Source: Neomelitea salexigens DSM 19753 | GTDB taxonomy: Bacteria > Pseudomonadota > Gammaproteobacteria > Pseudomonadales > Spongiibacteraceae | Direction: 5' to 3' | Length of the DNA stretch: 64,000 nt | NCBI RefSeq assembly: GCF_000422345.1 | Contig: NZ_AULP01000006.1 | Span: 124,001 to 188,000, forward strand | Shown here: positions 53,736 through 63,551 of the stretch, one piece after another | Layout of the letters: each line of letters begins with the position of its first letter | How positions within the stretch are numbered: the stretch's first letter is position 1 | Position numbers and translations under genes: made by a program | The notes under the pieces: model-generated | Databases searched by the model: none | The model's input: the letters and a program-made list of their open reading frames with translations, nothing else | Told to the model about the DNA's origin: nothing

Positions 53736-53789
53736 TTGAGAGGTGATACCGGCGGTGGTTGATTGGCAGCCAAGGCATGGAAGGTGGTG

Positions 53790-54326
53790 ATGGTGTCTCG
53801 CGATGCCGCCCTGCTTGCGCGAACCGCCGAGGGCGATGCCCAGGCCTTTCAGCAGCTTGTCGACCGCCACAGTAGCGCGGTACTCAATGTGATCTATCGC
53901 ATTGTGTTGTCGCGCGCAGATGCCGAAGACCTTTGCCAGGAAGTATTTGTGCGCCTGTGGAAACAGGCGCCGGCATGGCAGGACGAGGCAAAAGTTAGCA
54001 CGTGGTTATATCGAGTGGCGAGCAATCTAGCGATCAATCACTATCAGCGCGTGCAACAGCGTTTTGTTTTGGACGGCGATCTTGCCGAACAGGTATCCGA
54101 AGCGTCAACGCCGCTGGACGACGAGCCGGGCGATTCGCCGGCATTGACGGCGGCCCTGTCAGCGTTGCCTGAAGAGCAGCGAGCGGCCATTGCTTTTCGC
54201 TACTATCGGGAAATGCCAGTGCGGGAAATTGCCGACGTGCTCGGCAATAGCCCCAAAGCGGTGGAATCGTTACTGGGGCGTGCGCGAAAGCGACTGCGGC
54301 AACTTTTAGGAGAGAACAATGACTAG
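53790..54326 (+). CDS. ECF-type RNA polymerase sigma factor
   Basis: 178 residues with region 2 (SRADAEDLCQEVFVRLWK, STWLYRVASNLAINH) and region 4 (LPEEQRAAIAFRYYREMPVREIADVLG). Extracytoplasmic-function class, lacking regions 1 and 3. GGAAGG precedes the ATG at 53790; the open frame further upstream begins with a TTG. Its last 8 bp overlap the start of the putative anti-sigma gene. Target promoters are unknown; its own operon and the EF-hand gene are natural candidates. Confidence 0.93.
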   Translation: MVSRDAALLARTAEGDAQAFQQLVDRHSSAVLNVIYRIVLSRADAEDLCQEVFVRLWKQAPAWQDEAKVSTWLYRVASNLAINHYQRVQQRFVLDGDLAEQVSEASTPLDDEPGDSPALTAALSALPEEQRAAIAFRYYREMPVREIADVLGNSPKAVESLLGRARKRLRQLLGENND

Positions 54327-54747
54327 CTATTTTCGGGCTTTGCAATGTTACGGCGCAAACCTCCGGGAGTGGCCGGCACATTTATGGCCAATTGCCTTGC
54401 TGGGGATGTTGAGTCGGCGTGGCCGTGCGGCTAGGCGGAATGCCCTCGCCGAAGAGGCATCGTGGCGGCGACAGTTGCAGAGCGATGGGCTGTCATTAGC
54501 GCCCAGCGCCGCCATGCAGCAGCGCTTGTCTGCCATTCCCGGTGCGCACCGCCAAGTGGTGCCCCCCCAGCGCCCCGTATTTTTGCCAGTAAGCATGGTG
54601 ACGGCCGCGGCAATGGTGTTGGGTATTGCGATAGGGGCGACTGATTTAACATCGTCATCCAGTGTGTTTAGCGACGACTACCAAGCCTTTGCCAGCTTGG
54701 ATATTGCGGGTAGCAGCGACGTTGCAGACTGGTTGGAGGGAGAGTGA
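54319..54747 (+). CDS. Putative single-pass anti-sigma factor
   Basis: 142 residues, no named family recognised. It begins with CYGANLREWPAHLWP, an opening often seen in small proteins encoded next to ECF sigma genes. A basic cytoplasmic region (about 30-80) and a single membrane segment (about 90-107, VSMVTAAAMVLGIAIGAT) follow, then a short Ser/Asp-rich periplasmic tail. Overlap with both the sigma gene and the sensor gene supports a role as membrane-bound anti-sigma factor like CnrY. This is inferred from position and topology only. Confidence 0.7.
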   Translation: MTSYFRALQCYGANLREWPAHLWPIALLGMLSRRGRAARRNALAEEASWRRQLQSDGLSLAPSAAMQQRLSAIPGAHRQVVPPQRPVFLPVSMVTAAAMVLGIAIGATDLTSSSSVFSDDYQAFASLDIAGSSDVADWLEGE

Positions 54748-55220
54748 TGACAACGCGTAAAGGCCTGTTAATTGCGCTGGTGAGTTCGCTGGTGATCAAT
54801 GCTCTGCTGATTGGTTCGTGGGTGGGCCACAGGTTGCACGGCGACCCGATCATGCATTCGATGAGCCGCCATATTTTGAAGCGCCCACCAGAAACACTGA
54901 GCGAACAGGCGCGAGAGGTGCTCAGGGCTGAGCGAGGCGCGATGCGCAAGGCTTATCGCAATCTGCGTGAAAAACGCCGTGGTGTGGCGGCGCTGCTGGC
55001 TGAGCAGCCGCTGGATACGGTGGCGCTGGCCGCCGCCTTGGCCGATGTGCGTGAGGCCGATGTTGCCCTGAAGCGGCTCAGTCACGAGGTGCTGCTGCAA
55101 GTGCTGCCGCCGATGCCACCGGAGGAGCGTTTGGCGATGTTGCGCCCTCACAAGCGCAAAGGGGGTCGGGCGTGCCCGACGAAGGAGCTTAGGAAGCCGC
55201 CGCAGCCACCGGTTCAGTAA
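54747..55220 (+). CDS. Periplasmic heavy-metal sensor-like protein (CnrX/ZraP type)
   Basis: 157 residues. An N-terminal membrane anchor (LLIALVSSLVINALLIGSWVGH) is followed by a long helical-hairpin domain of the Metal_resist type: LSEQAREVLRAERGAMRKAYRNL, then PLDTVALAAALADVREADVALKRLSHEVLLQVLPPMPPEERLAML. Several His (GHRLHG, MHSMSRH) after the anchor and one in the second helix could bind metal, but the exact CnrX ligand set is not clearly conserved. It overlaps the anti-sigma stop by TGATGA, and its end overlaps the convergent transglycosylase gene by 7 bp. Confidence 0.8.
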   Translation: MTTRKGLLIALVSSLVINALLIGSWVGHRLHGDPIMHSMSRHILKRPPETLSEQAREVLRAERGAMRKAYRNLREKRRGVAALLAEQPLDTVALAAALADVREADVALKRLSHEVLLQVLPPMPPEERLAMLRPHKRKGGRACPTKELRKPPQPPVQ

Positions 55221-55831
55221 ATGCCACTGTAGTGCAGTTGGCCGTTGTACCAGCGTTTTTTCCAAGCGCGAAACACCCGGTCCGGATACCAGTTTTTGCC
55301 AAGGCTGCCGTTGTAGCGGGCCAGTGCGCGGCGCATATTGCCTTTCTCCCGCTTCAGATAGAACTGCAGAATCTGGCAGCCGTAGCGCAGGTTGGTGTCC
55401 ATGTCGGTGAGGTTGTCGCTAGGGCGACCAATTTCGTTTTTCCAGAAGGGCATCACCTGCATTAAGCCCTGAGCGCCGACGCTGGAGATAGCAAAGCGGT
55501 CGAAGTAGCTTTCCACTTGAATGAGCGCCAGCACCAGTTCGGGGGGCAGGTCGGCGGCCTTGGCCTCACGGTGCACGCTGCGCAATAGCGCCAAGCGTTG
55601 CTCCGGTTCACGGATAATACTTGCCAGACGAGCTGACATATCTGTTAGCCAGACTTCAGCATCAAACCGGTCTTGGAAGCTGTCGTCGCGGTGCAGCGCT
55701 TCCTTCAAATACGCGGTTAGCGCGGCGCGCTCTGCCGGGTCCTGCGGCTGAGTCCAAGCGGTGCCCGCTATCAGCAGCAGGCACCCGGCAAGGGCGAGCT
55801 TAGACCAAGGCAACACGTTGCTGAATAACAC
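55214..55831 (-). CDS. Lytic transglycosylase (SLT family)
   Basis: 205 residues with a signal peptide ([13 protein letters not shown] region) and a C-terminal SLT domain. The catalytic Glu lies in [32 protein letters not shown], then [12 protein letters not shown] and [12 protein letters not shown]. Cleaves peptidoglycan glycan strands between MurNAc and GlcNAc with anhydro-sugar formation. The start is a GTG that lies inside the 3' end of proS (32-bp overlap), so it is probably transcribed with proS. Another GTG 15 bp later is possible. Confidence 0.88.
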   Translation of the reverse strand: MLFSNVLPWSKLALAGCLLLIAGTAWTQPQDPAERAALTAYLKEALHRDDSFQDRFDAEVWLTDMSARLASIIREPEQRLALLRSVHREAKAADLPPELVLALIQVESYFDRFAISSVGAQGLMQVMPFWKNEIGRPSDNLTDMDTNLRYGCQILQFYLKREKGNMRRALARYNGSLGKNWYPDRVFRAWKKRWYNGQLHYSGIY

Positions 55832-57527
55832 GCATCAAGTCGTCGATAGCGATGTCTTCGTTGTCGCTAGCGCGGCGGTGTTTGTATTCCAGCAGGCCTT
55901 TGTCCAGCCCGCGGTCGCCAATCACGATGCGGTGAGGAATCCCCATCAACTCCATGTCGGCGAACTTCACGCCAGGACGCTCATTGCGATCATCGAGTAA
56001 CACATCATAGCCGGCGGCTTTCAGTTGGCTGTAGAGCTGTTCTGCGGTGTCGCGCACACGCTCAGACTTCTGCATATTGAGTGGCACCAGGGCAATTTGG
56101 TAGGGCGCTATCGCGTCCGGCCAGATAATGCCCTTGTCGTCATTGTTCTGCTCAATGGCTGAGGCGACCACACGGGTTACCCCAATACCGTAGCAGCCCA
56201 TAATCATGACCTGTTCCTTGCCTTGCTCGTTCAGCACGGTGGCGTTCAGGGCTTCTGAATACTTGGTGCCGAGCTGGAAGATATGGCCGACTTCGATGCC
56301 GCGCTTGATCTGCAGCTGACCCTTGCCGTCCGGGCTGGGGTCGCCGCTGACGACGTCGCGCAGATCGGCAATTTCGCCCAGCTCGACATCGCGCTGCCAG
56401 TTGACGCCGCGCAGGTGCATACCGTCTTCGTTGGCGCCGCAGATGAAGTCGCTGCAGTGCGCCGCGCTGCGGTCCACAATGCAGCGCAGGTTCAAGCCCA
56501 CGGGGCCGATAGAGCCGGGTGCGCAATTGAGCGCCGCTTTAATGTCTTTCTCTTCGGCAAGGGTTAGCGGGCTGGCAATGCCAGGTAGTTTCTCTGCTTT
56601 GATTTCGTTGAGCTGGTGGTCGCCGCGCACGACCAGGGCGATCAAGGCTTGCTTGCCGTCTTCATCGGCTTCGCCGTATACCAGCAGCGTTTTCACCGTG
56701 CGCTCGGGCGCGCAATCGAAGAAGCGGCAAACGTCCTCAATGCTGCTCACCTCGGGGGTGGCTACTTTTTCCATGGTTTCGCTGGCAGCAGGGCGCTCGC
56801 CGGTGGGTGCTACGGCTTCTGCCATTTCTACATTGGCGGCGTAGTCGGAGCTGTCTGAGAAGGCAATGTCATCTTCGCCGGACTCTGCCAGTACGTGGAA
56901 TTCATGGGAGGCGCTACCACCGATTGAGCCGGTATCGGCAATAACCGGACGGAAGTCCAAACCAAGGCGAGTAAATATCTGCGTGTAGGCGGCGTGCATT
57001 GTCTCGTAAGTCGCCTGCAGTGATTCCTGGTCATTATGGAAGGAGTAGGCATCCTTCATAATAAATTCACGTGAGCGCATAACGCCGAAACGGGGCCGAA
57101 TCTCATCGCGGAATTTGGTTTGCACCTGATAGAAATTGGCGGGCAGTTGTTTGTAGCTGCGAATTTCATTGCGGATCAGGTCGGTAATTACTTCCTCGTG
57201 GGTGGGGCCGAGGCAAAATTCGCGCTGGTGACGGTCATTAATGCGCAGCAATTCCGCGCCGTACTGTTCCCAGCGACCAGACTCCTCCCAGAGTTCGGCA
57301 GGCTGCACCACAGGCATTAGCACTTCTTGAGCGCCTGCATTGTCCATTTCTTCGCGAATGATGCGCTCGACCTTGCGCAATACACGCAGGCCCAGCGGCA
57401 GCCAGGTATAGAGGCCGGTCGCCAGCTTGCGTATCATGCCGGCCCGCAGCATTAGCTGGTGGCTAATAACCTCGGCATCGGCAGGGGTTTCCTTTACAGT
57501 GGCAATAAGTGTTTGGCTAGCGCGCAT
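55800..57527 (-). CDS. proS: Prolyl-tRNA synthetase (bacterial type)
   Basis: Class II synthetase of 575 residues with the bacterial insertion (editing) domain. Motif 1 is around [21 protein letters not shown] and motif 2 around [25 protein letters not shown]. The INS domain at about 220-400 contains the YbaK-like [20 protein letters not shown] start, motif 3 is [20 protein letters not shown], and a C-terminal anticodon-binding domain follows with [24 protein letters not shown]. Full length and intact. Divergent from the HIT protein gene. Confidence 0.98.
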   Translation of the reverse strand: MRASQTLIATVKETPADAEVISHQLMLRAGMIRKLATGLYTWLPLGLRVLRKVERIIREEMDNAGAQEVLMPVVQPAELWEESGRWEQYGAELLRINDRHQREFCLGPTHEEVITDLIRNEIRSYKQLPANFYQVQTKFRDEIRPRFGVMRSREFIMKDAYSFHNDQESLQATYETMHAAYTQIFTRLGLDFRPVIADTGSIGGSASHEFHVLAESGEDDIAFSDSSDYAANVEMAEAVAPTGERPAASETMEKVATPEVSSIEDVCRFFDCAPERTVKTLLVYGEADEDGKQALIALVVRGDHQLNEIKAEKLPGIASPLTLAEEKDIKAALNCAPGSIGPVGLNLRCIVDRSAAHCSDFICGANEDGMHLRGVNWQRDVELGEIADLRDVVSGDPSPDGKGQLQIKRGIEVGHIFQLGTKYSEALNATVLNEQGKEQVMIMGCYGIGVTRVVASAIEQNNDDKGIIWPDAIAPYQIALVPLNMQKSERVRDTAEQLYSQLKAAGYDVLLDDRNERPGVKFADMELMGIPHRIVIGDRGLDKGLLEYKHRRASDNEDIAIDDLMRVIQQRVALV

Positions 57528-57625
57528 GGTGGGTATCTGGCCTTAAAGCTGCGAATGAAGTCGCCGCATTTTACGATTGATAGCCAGCCCGGTACAGGGT
57601 GGGCCGCGTTTAATGGAGAAAGTAG

Positions 57626-58051
57626 ATGTTTGAATTGCACCCACAACTGGCTGCCGACTGTGCTGTCGTCGGCGATTTGCCGCTCTGTCGTGTGCTGTTA
57701 TTGAATGACAGCCAGTATCCCTGGCTAATTCTTGTGCCGCGTCAGGCGGGCTTGAAAGAGCTTTTTGAGCTGTCTGCGGAGCAGCGCACTCAGTACTGCC
57801 GTGAGTCCGACTTGGCCGCCGCCATTCTGACGCGGCAATTTAATGCAGAGAAATTGAATATTGCCGCCCTCGGCAATATGGTGCCGCAGCTGCACATTCA
57901 TCATATCGCCCGCTTTACAGGCGACCCTTGTTGGCCCAAGCCGGTATGGGGGCAGCTGCCGCCGAAGGCCTACAGCGAGGCTGCGCTTACCCAGCGTCTG
58001 GGTGAACTGCGTCAGGCTTTTGCCGCAGACCCTGAGTTTTCAGCGGCCTAA
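57626..58051 (+). CDS. HIT domain protein
   Basis: 141-residue histidine-triad protein. The active-site motif is QLHIHHIAR near residue 89, a variant of His-x-His-x-His-x-x with the third His moved. NIAALGNMVPQLHIHHIARF matches the proteobacterial HIT-like diadenosine tetraphosphate hydrolase family. GGAGAAAG precedes the ATG. It lies 8 bp before lhgO, so they form a short operon. Confidence 0.87.
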   Translation: MFELHPQLAADCAVVGDLPLCRVLLLNDSQYPWLILVPRQAGLKELFELSAEQRTQYCRESDLAAAILTRQFNAEKLNIAALGNMVPQLHIHHIARFTGDPCWPKPVWGQLPPKAYSEAALTQRLGELRQAFAADPEFSAA

Positions 58052-58059
58052 ACGTTGCC

Positions 58060-59259
58060 ATGGCAGCACGCTACGACGTCATAGTGGTAGGCGCGGGCAT
58101 TGTCGGTGCGGCGAGTGCCTGGCAGATTCTTCGTCAGTGGCCAGCGTGTCGCTTGTTGATCATAGAAAAAGAATCTGCGCCGGCCCGGCATCAGTCCAGT
58201 CATAACAGCGGCGTGGTGCACGCCGGCGTCTATTACCCGGCGGGAAGCCTCAAGGCGCGTATGTGCCGGGAGGGCTTACAGCAAACGCGGGATTTTTGTC
58301 AGCGTCACGCGCTGCCATTTCGTCAGTGTGGCAAGTGGATTGTCGCCGCGACGCCCGAACAAGTACCCGGCCTTAAAGCGCTCGAAATGCGGGCCAGGCA
58401 AAATGGTCTTGCGCCCACTTGGTTGAATGAGGGCGAGCTGCGCGAGCGCCAGCCAATGCTCGCCGGTGTAGCGGCGCTGTCGGTGAAGGAGTCAGCAATT
58501 GTTGATTACGCCGCTATTTGTCGCCAGTTACTACACGACGTACAGTACGCAGGAGGGGAGCTGCGCTGCGGCTTGCCGGTGGACCGTATCGATGAGCGCA
58601 CCTCGGAGATCGTCGTGGGCAGTGGCGAGCAGACGTTTCACGCGCGACAGCTGCTCTGCTGTGCGGGGTTAATGTCGGACCGCTTGGCGCGATTGCAGGG
58701 TATAGATTGTGATTTTCGCATTATTCCCTTTCGCGGCGAATTCTATCGTTTGGCGCCGCGCTGTGATGATTGGGTGCCCCACTTGGTTTATCCGGTGCCC
58801 GACCCCACCCTGCCTTTTCTGGGTGTGCATCTAACACCCCGGGTAGGCGGTGGCGTGTTGGCGGGTCCCAATGCGATGCTGGCACTGGCGAGGGAGGGTT
58901 ATCGCCGCAGGGATATCGATACTGCCTCACTGCGAGAAATGGGATCGTTCCCGGGGTTTTGGCGCCTTTTGGCTAGTCACTCCCGGGCGGGCTTGCGCGA
59001 GCTGCATAATGCGTTTTCGCCTGGTCATTACCTAAAAGGCTTGCAGCAATACTGTCCGGCGATTGAGTTACATGACCTGCTGCCTGCCCCTGCCGGGGTT
59101 AGGGCTCAAGCGGTTAGTCGACGCGGTGAGCTGCTCAATGATTTCCACTTTTTGCAGAGTGCTCGCAGTATTCATGTGGGCAATGCGCCGTCGCCCGCAG
59201 CGACGTCGGCCCTGCCAATCGGGGAGCATATCGCCGCCCAGGTGTTGGCTCGTCGATAA
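58060..59259 (+). CDS. lhgO: L-2-hydroxyglutarate oxidase/dehydrogenase
   Basis: 399-residue FAD enzyme oxidising L-2-hydroxyglutarate to 2-oxoglutarate, linked to lysine/glutarate catabolism. The FAD-binding dinucleotide site is VGAGIVGAASAWQIL at the N-terminus, and the flavin-proximal motif is HNSGVVHAGVYYPAGSLKA near residue 47. FRIIPFRGEFYRLAP and GVHLTPRVGGGVLAGPNA in the middle are characteristic of LhgO. Length equals the family average. Follows the HIT gene closely. Confidence 0.92.
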   Translation: MAARYDVIVVGAGIVGAASAWQILRQWPACRLLIIEKESAPARHQSSHNSGVVHAGVYYPAGSLKARMCREGLQQTRDFCQRHALPFRQCGKWIVAATPEQVPGLKALEMRARQNGLAPTWLNEGELRERQPMLAGVAALSVKESAIVDYAAICRQLLHDVQYAGGELRCGLPVDRIDERTSEIVVGSGEQTFHARQLLCCAGLMSDRLARLQGIDCDFRIIPFRGEFYRLAPRCDDWVPHLVYPVPDPTLPFLGVHLTPRVGGGVLAGPNAMLALAREGYRRRDIDTASLREMGSFPGFWRLLASHSRAGLRELHNAFSPGHYLKGLQQYCPAIELHDLLPAPAGVRAQAVSRRGELLNDFHFLQSARSIHVGNAPSPAATSALPIGEHIAAQVLARR

Positions 59260-59467
59260 ATTCCACGCAAAAAATAGGGGTTTTTGTGCGGATGTCGTAT
59301 TTAAGCCTTGTTTTGCCGAGGCCAATCGACTATTAGTAGTGCGAGGCACGGCCTCGTTGTTGCGTGCACGCTTCTTTGCGAAGCGCCGGGCAGCGGCGAA
59401 GCGGTATCGGCTCAGTGCCAACTTTTACCGAGCAATAATAAACTTTCCCTGAACAGGACTGATCCCT

Positions 59468-59863
59468 ATGGCGACACGTAAAACTGCTCCGAAAAAGGCC
59501 GCTGCCAAAGCAAAACCGGCGGCGAAGGCTGCCCCCAAGCGCAAAATGACGGCACTCAGTGAGAAGATGACCAAAACCCAGATCCTCAACGAGATTGCCA
59601 CCAACACCGAACTTAGCCGCAAGCAAGTGGCCAGCGTGCTGGAAGAGCTCGAAGTGCTGATCGAACGCAGCATTAAAAAGCGCTCGTTGGGCGAATTTAC
59701 CATTCCAGGCCTGATGAAAATTACCACCGTGAAAAAGCCTGCCACCAAGGCGCGCAAGGGTATCAACCCCTTTACCGGTGAAGAGACCACGTTTAAAGCC
59801 AAGCCCGCTAGTGTGGCGGTAAAAGTACGCCCACTGAAAAAGCTCAAGGACTTCGCCTCTTAA
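59468..59863 (+). CDS. HU-family DNA-binding protein with basic N-terminal tail
   Basis: 131 residues. The first 30 residues are almost only Lys, Ala and Pro (KTAPKKAAAKAKPAAKAAPK), a histone H1-like tail. An HU/IHF fold follows (MTKTQILNEIATNTELSRKQV, helix pair), then a beta-arm region with KARKGINPFTGEETTFKA. HU proteins are normally about 90 residues without such a tail, so this is a tailed variant that may compact DNA. A strong terminator follows. Confidence 0.88.
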   Translation: MATRKTAPKKAAAKAKPAAKAAPKRKMTALSEKMTKTQILNEIATNTELSRKQVASVLEELEVLIERSIKKRSLGEFTIPGLMKITTVKKPATKARKGINPFTGEETTFKAKPASVAVKVRPLKKLKDFAS

Positions 59864-59874
59864 GCCCAGGCGTC

Positions 59875-59923
59875 AAAAGCCGCGCCGATACGTGCGATTC
59901 CGTCGTATCGGTGCGGCTTTTTT
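59875..59923 (+). terminator. Rho-independent terminator after HU-like gene
   Basis: A long stem formed by AAAAGCCGC-G-CCGATACG (59875-59892) and CGTATCGG-T-GCGGCTTTT (59904-59921) with one mismatch, ending in T6. Strong and starting 12 bp after the stop codon. Confidence 0.92.
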
Positions 59924-59974
59924 GTAGGTTTTTAACCCTTCTGCACTGATCGACATATTCCCGCTGTACTGCGT

Positions 59975-60003
59975 TTATCGCCGGCACTGCTTTGCGTTAT
60001 AAT
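59975..60003 (+). promoter_or_regulatory. Probable promoter of fmdB-aspS
   Basis: A perfect -10 hexamer TATAAT at 59998-60003 lies 85 bp before the fmdB-like start, with a weak -35 (TTATCG, 59975-59980) at 17-bp spacing. It follows the HU terminator and is the natural start for the fmdB-aspS-yebC transcript. Confidence 0.5.
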
Positions 60004-60087
60004 CCCGCTCCTTTTTCTACCTGTGGTTGTGCCCGACGGTTTTTCCAGAAGGTCACGTTTTCATGATTTGTATTGGAGGGGATTCCA

Positions 60088-60327
60088 GTGCCCATTTATG
60101 AATATCAGTGTCAGGCCTGTCAGCACGAGCTGGAAGCCTTGCAAAAAATGAGTGATCCGGCGCTAGTTGAGTGTCCGCAGTGCCATGCCGACAAGCTGGT
60201 CAAGAAGATATCAGCAGCCGGTTTTCGCCTAAAAGGCGGCGGTTGGTATGAAACCGATTTTAAATCGGGTGGAAAGAAGAAAAATCTAGCTGGCGACGGC
60301 GGAGCCTCGTCGGGATCAGATAGCTAA
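60088..60327 (+). CDS. FmdB-family zinc ribbon protein
   Basis: 79 residues. Two CxxC knuckles (CQACQ and CPQCH) define the FmdB/CxxC_CxxC_SSSS regulatory ribbon, followed by the SAAGFRLKGGGWYETDFK segment and a Ser/Gly tail. GGAGGGG before a GTG at 60088 marks the start. Such genes are found upstream of aspS in many gammaproteobacteria; exact function unknown. Confidence 0.9.
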   Translation: MPIYEYQCQACQHELEALQKMSDPALVECPQCHADKLVKKISAAGFRLKGGGWYETDFKSGGKKKNLAGDGGASSGSDS

Positions 60328-60383
60328 TTCAGGGGCCGCCAATTGCGGCCCGTTTATGACTTTACAAAAGCAGGAAAGAATCA

Positions 60384-62153
60384 ATGCGCAGCCATTTTTG
60401 CGGGAGCCTCGGAAGCGAGCACATCGATCAGGACGTCACGATCTGCGGTTGGGTGGATCGTCGCCGCGACCACGGTGGGGTTATCTTTCTGGATATGCGC
60501 GACCGTGAGGGCATCGTCCAGGTCGTGTTTGACCCGGACACAGAAGAGCATTTTGCTACGGCAGACCGGGTGCGCAGCGAATATGTATTGAAGATTCGCG
60601 GCCGAGTCCGCGCCCGCGACGGCGCCACGGTTAACCCCAGTATGAAGACCGGTGAGATCGAAGTGCTGGGTAAAGAGATCGAGATTCTCAATGAATCCGA
60701 AACGCCGCCATTCCAGCTCGACGATCACACAGAGGTTGGCGAAGATGTGCGCCTGCGCTACCGCTACCTTGACCTGCGTCGCCCGCAGATCGCCGATAAA
60801 TTGCGTTTGCGCGCCAAGGTGACCTCGGTATTGCGTCGCTACATGGACGAGCAGGGCTTCTTGGATATTGAAACGCCTATCCTGACCCGCGCAACCCCCG
60901 AGGGTGCCCGCGATTATCTGGTGCCCAGCCGCACCCACGGCGGTAAATTCTTCGCGCTGCCTCAATCACCTCAGCTGTTTAAGCAGCTGCTGATGGTGTC
61001 CGGCTTCGACCGCTACTACCAGATTGCCAAGTGCTTCCGCGACGAAGACCTGCGCGCCGATCGCCAGCCTGAATTTACCCAGATCGATATCGAAACTTCC
61101 TTTATGGACGACAAGCAGATTATGGCTGTCGCAGAAGGCATGATCCGCGATCTGTTCAAAGAAGTGTTGGACCTGGATCTGGGCGACTTCCCGCACATGC
61201 CATACGCCGAGGCAATGAACCGCTACGGCAGCGACAAGCCAGACTTGCGTATTCCGCTGGAGCTGGTTGACGTTGGCGATTTGATGGCCGAAGTCGAGTT
61301 CAAAGTATTCTCTGGCCCGGCAACCAACCCAAAAGGCCGCGTTGCTGCCCTGAAAGTGCCCGGTGGCAACGATAAGCTGAGCCGTAAGCAAATAGATGAA
61401 TACACCAAGTTTGTCGGTATCTACGGCGCGAAGGGCTTGGCGTATATCAAGGTCAACGACAAGTCCGACCTTGAGGGCGGCCTGCAGTCACCCATTGTTA
61501 AATTCCTCCCCGAGCCAGTGCGCGCCGCGATTTTGGAGCGTGTTTCCGCCGAAAATGGCGACTTGATCTTCTTCGGCGCCGACAGCGCCAAAGTCGTCAA
61601 CGAAGCCCTGGGCGCATTGCGTTGCAAGCTGGGTGAAGACCTCGATCTCTACACCGCCGAGTGGGCGCCACTGTGGGTTGTTGACTTCCCCATGTTCGAA
61701 GAAGATGACAAGGGCGGTTGGACCAGTCTCCACCACCCATTCACCGCGCCTTCGTGCAGCCCGCAAGAGCTGGAAAATGCGCCCGGCGACGCCCTGTCTA
61801 TTGCCTATGACATGGTGCTCAACGGCACCGAGCTGGGCGGCGGCTCGGTCCGTATTCACCGCTCGGAGATGCAGGAAGCGGTATTCCGCGTACTGGGCAT
61901 TAGCGACGAAGAAGCCAGCGAAAAATTTGGCTTCCTGCTCGACGCACTGAAATACGGTGCGCCCCCGCACGGTGGTTTGGCCTTCGGTCTGGATCGCTTG
62001 GTAATGCTGATGAGCGATGCGAAGTCGATTCGCGACGTGATCGCCTTCCCCAAAACGCAAACGGCGGCCTGTGTGATGACCGACGCGCCTGGCGTGGTAG
62101 AAACCCGTCAACTCAGCGAGTTGAGCATTCGTCTGCGTAAAAACGAAGAGTAA
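60384..62153 (+). CDS. aspS: Aspartyl-tRNA synthetase
   Basis: 589-residue class IIb synthetase, bacterial type. The N-terminal OB-fold anticodon domain (about 1-110, [22 protein letters not shown]) is followed by the catalytic core with motif 2 around [21 protein letters not shown]. The GAD insertion (about 290-420) and motif 3 [13 protein letters not shown] near the C-terminus are also present. Full length and intact. Located 56 bp after fmdB and 40 bp before yebC, as is common. Confidence 0.98.
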   Translation: MRSHFCGSLGSEHIDQDVTICGWVDRRRDHGGVIFLDMRDREGIVQVVFDPDTEEHFATADRVRSEYVLKIRGRVRARDGATVNPSMKTGEIEVLGKEIEILNESETPPFQLDDHTEVGEDVRLRYRYLDLRRPQIADKLRLRAKVTSVLRRYMDEQGFLDIETPILTRATPEGARDYLVPSRTHGGKFFALPQSPQLFKQLLMVSGFDRYYQIAKCFRDEDLRADRQPEFTQIDIETSFMDDKQIMAVAEGMIRDLFKEVLDLDLGDFPHMPYAEAMNRYGSDKPDLRIPLELVDVGDLMAEVEFKVFSGPATNPKGRVAALKVPGGNDKLSRKQIDEYTKFVGIYGAKGLAYIKVNDKSDLEGGLQSPIVKFLPEPVRAAILERVSAENGDLIFFGADSAKVVNEALGALRCKLGEDLDLYTAEWAPLWVVDFPMFEEDDKGGWTSLHHPFTAPSCSPQELENAPGDALSIAYDMVLNGTELGGGSVRIHRSEMQEAVFRVLGISDEEASEKFGFLLDALKYGAPPHGGLAFGLDRLVMLMSDAKSIRDVIAFPKTQTAACVMTDAPGVVETRQLSELSIRLRKNEE

Positions 62154-62193
62154 GTAACACGGCGGCAGGGTAGGGCCGCCGAGTGAGGGAGCT

Positions 62194-62940
62194 ATGGCGG
62201 GTCACAGTAAATGGGCCAATATCAAACACCGCAAAGCGGCGCAGGACGCCAAACGCGGCAAGGTATTTACCAAGCTGATTCGCGAGTTAGTGGTTGCCGC
62301 CCGCGCGGGCGGCCCACAGCCTGAAGACAATCCCCGACTGCGCGCGGCGGTCGACAAGGCGCTTGGCGCCAATATGAAGCGCGATACCATCGATAAAGCC
62401 ATCGCGCGCGGCGCCGGCAATGCCGAGGGTGACAACTACGACGAAGTCACCTACGAAGGCTACGGTGTTGGTGGTGTTGCCGTGCTGGTGGAATGCATGA
62501 CCGACAACCGCAATCGCACGGTCGCGGATGTGCGCCATGCGTTTAGCAAGCGCGGTGGCAACCTCGGTACTGACGGCTCGGTCGCCTATTTGTTTGATCG
62601 CCTGGGGCAGATTCTCTACCCGCCGGGTGTTAATGAAGAGCAGGTGATGGAGGTAGCGCTGGAGGCCGGTGCCGACGACGTGATTGACCACGACGATGGC
62701 AGCGTCGAAGTGCTTACCCCTTGGGAAGAATTTCTGGCGGTAAAAGACGCGATGCAGGCGGCGGGTTTGGAGCACGAGTCGGCCGATGTCATCATGCAGC
62801 CTTCCACCTCTGTGACGCTGGACAGAGCCGGCGCTGAGAAGGTGATGGGCTTGGTGGACATGCTCGAAGACCTCGACGATGTGCAAAATGTCTATACCAA
62901 TGCCGACATCCCCGATGCGGTGCTTGCCGAGCTGGAGTAA
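62194..62940 (+). CDS. yebC: YebC/PmpR family protein
   Basis: 248 residues starting [22 protein letters not shown], the invariant YebC N-terminus. It has a three-domain arrangement and [22 protein letters not shown] near residue 100. Family members are described as transcriptional regulators and, more recently, as factors helping ribosomes at proline stretches. GAGG precedes the ATG. Follows aspS and precedes ruvC. Confidence 0.96.
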   Translation: MAGHSKWANIKHRKAAQDAKRGKVFTKLIRELVVAARAGGPQPEDNPRLRAAVDKALGANMKRDTIDKAIARGAGNAEGDNYDEVTYEGYGVGGVAVLVECMTDNRNRTVADVRHAFSKRGGNLGTDGSVAYLFDRLGQILYPPGVNEEQVMEVALEAGADDVIDHDDGSVEVLTPWEEFLAVKDAMQAAGLEHESADVIMQPSTSVTLDRAGAEKVMGLVDMLEDLDDVQNVYTNADIPDAVLAELE

Positions 62941-63008
62941 GCAAGTGTGATTGTCATTTCGCTGTGTGATCTGTGCATAATAGGCGCAGTTTTGAACAGT
63001 GATACGCT

Positions 63009-63551
63009 ATGACAATTATTCTTGGCATCGACCCCGGTTCGCAGAAAACGGGCTTTGGTCTGATCTCGATTGAAGGTCGTCGTCACCGCTATGTCAGCAG
63101 TGGTGTCATTCGCTTGCCACAGGGCGCACTGCCTGAGCGCCTTAAAATTATCTACCGCAGCCTGTCGACCATTATCGGCGAGTACCGTCCCGATGAAGCC
63201 GCGGTGGAAGAGGTGTTTATGTCCAAAAGTGCTGGCTCGGCACTTAAATTGGGGCAAGCGCGCGGCGCGGCGGTGGTGGCCTGCGTGTCTGAAGATATCC
63301 CGGTTGCGGAATACACCGCGCGACAGATAAAAAAAGCGGTGGTGGGTACCGGCGCCGCAAATAAAGATCAGATCCAGCATATGGTGCAAGTCTTGCTCAA
63401 ACTGCCGGCGGCGCCCCAGGAAGATGCCGCGGATGCTCTGGCCGCGGCCATTTGCCACGCCCATGCCCGGGAAGGCTTGCACAGTATGTCAGAACCCCTT
63501 ACTGCCGCGCGCCTGCGCCGCGGCCGACTTAGCGCTAAGGTAAATTCATGA
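63009..63551 (+). CDS. ruvC: Holliday junction resolvase RuvC
   Basis: 180-residue RNase H-fold endonuclease. The first catalytic Asp is in [14 protein letters not shown], the Glu in [23 protein letters not shown], and the acidic pair in [15 protein letters not shown]. Resolves four-way junctions with RuvAB. Its stop overlaps the ruvA start by ATGA, the usual ruvC-ruvA coupling. Confidence 0.97.
   Translation: MTIILGIDPGSQKTGFGLISIEGRRHRYVSSGVIRLPQGALPERLKIIYRSLSTIIGEYRPDEAAVEEVFMSKSAGSALKLGQARGAAVVACVSEDIPVAEYTARQIKKAVVGTGAANKDQIQHMVQVLLKLPAAPQEDAADALAAAICHAHAREGLHSMSEPLTAARLRRGRLSAKVNS

Noticed and set aside
59262-59295. Possible hairpin after lhgO (CGCAAAAA and TTTTTGTGCG)
   Set aside because: Pairing needs a bulge and the stem is mostly A-T; not convincing as a terminator.
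61488-62111. 207-codon frame antisense to aspS
   Set aside because: Shadow of a highly conserved coding region; composition follows the codon pattern of aspS.
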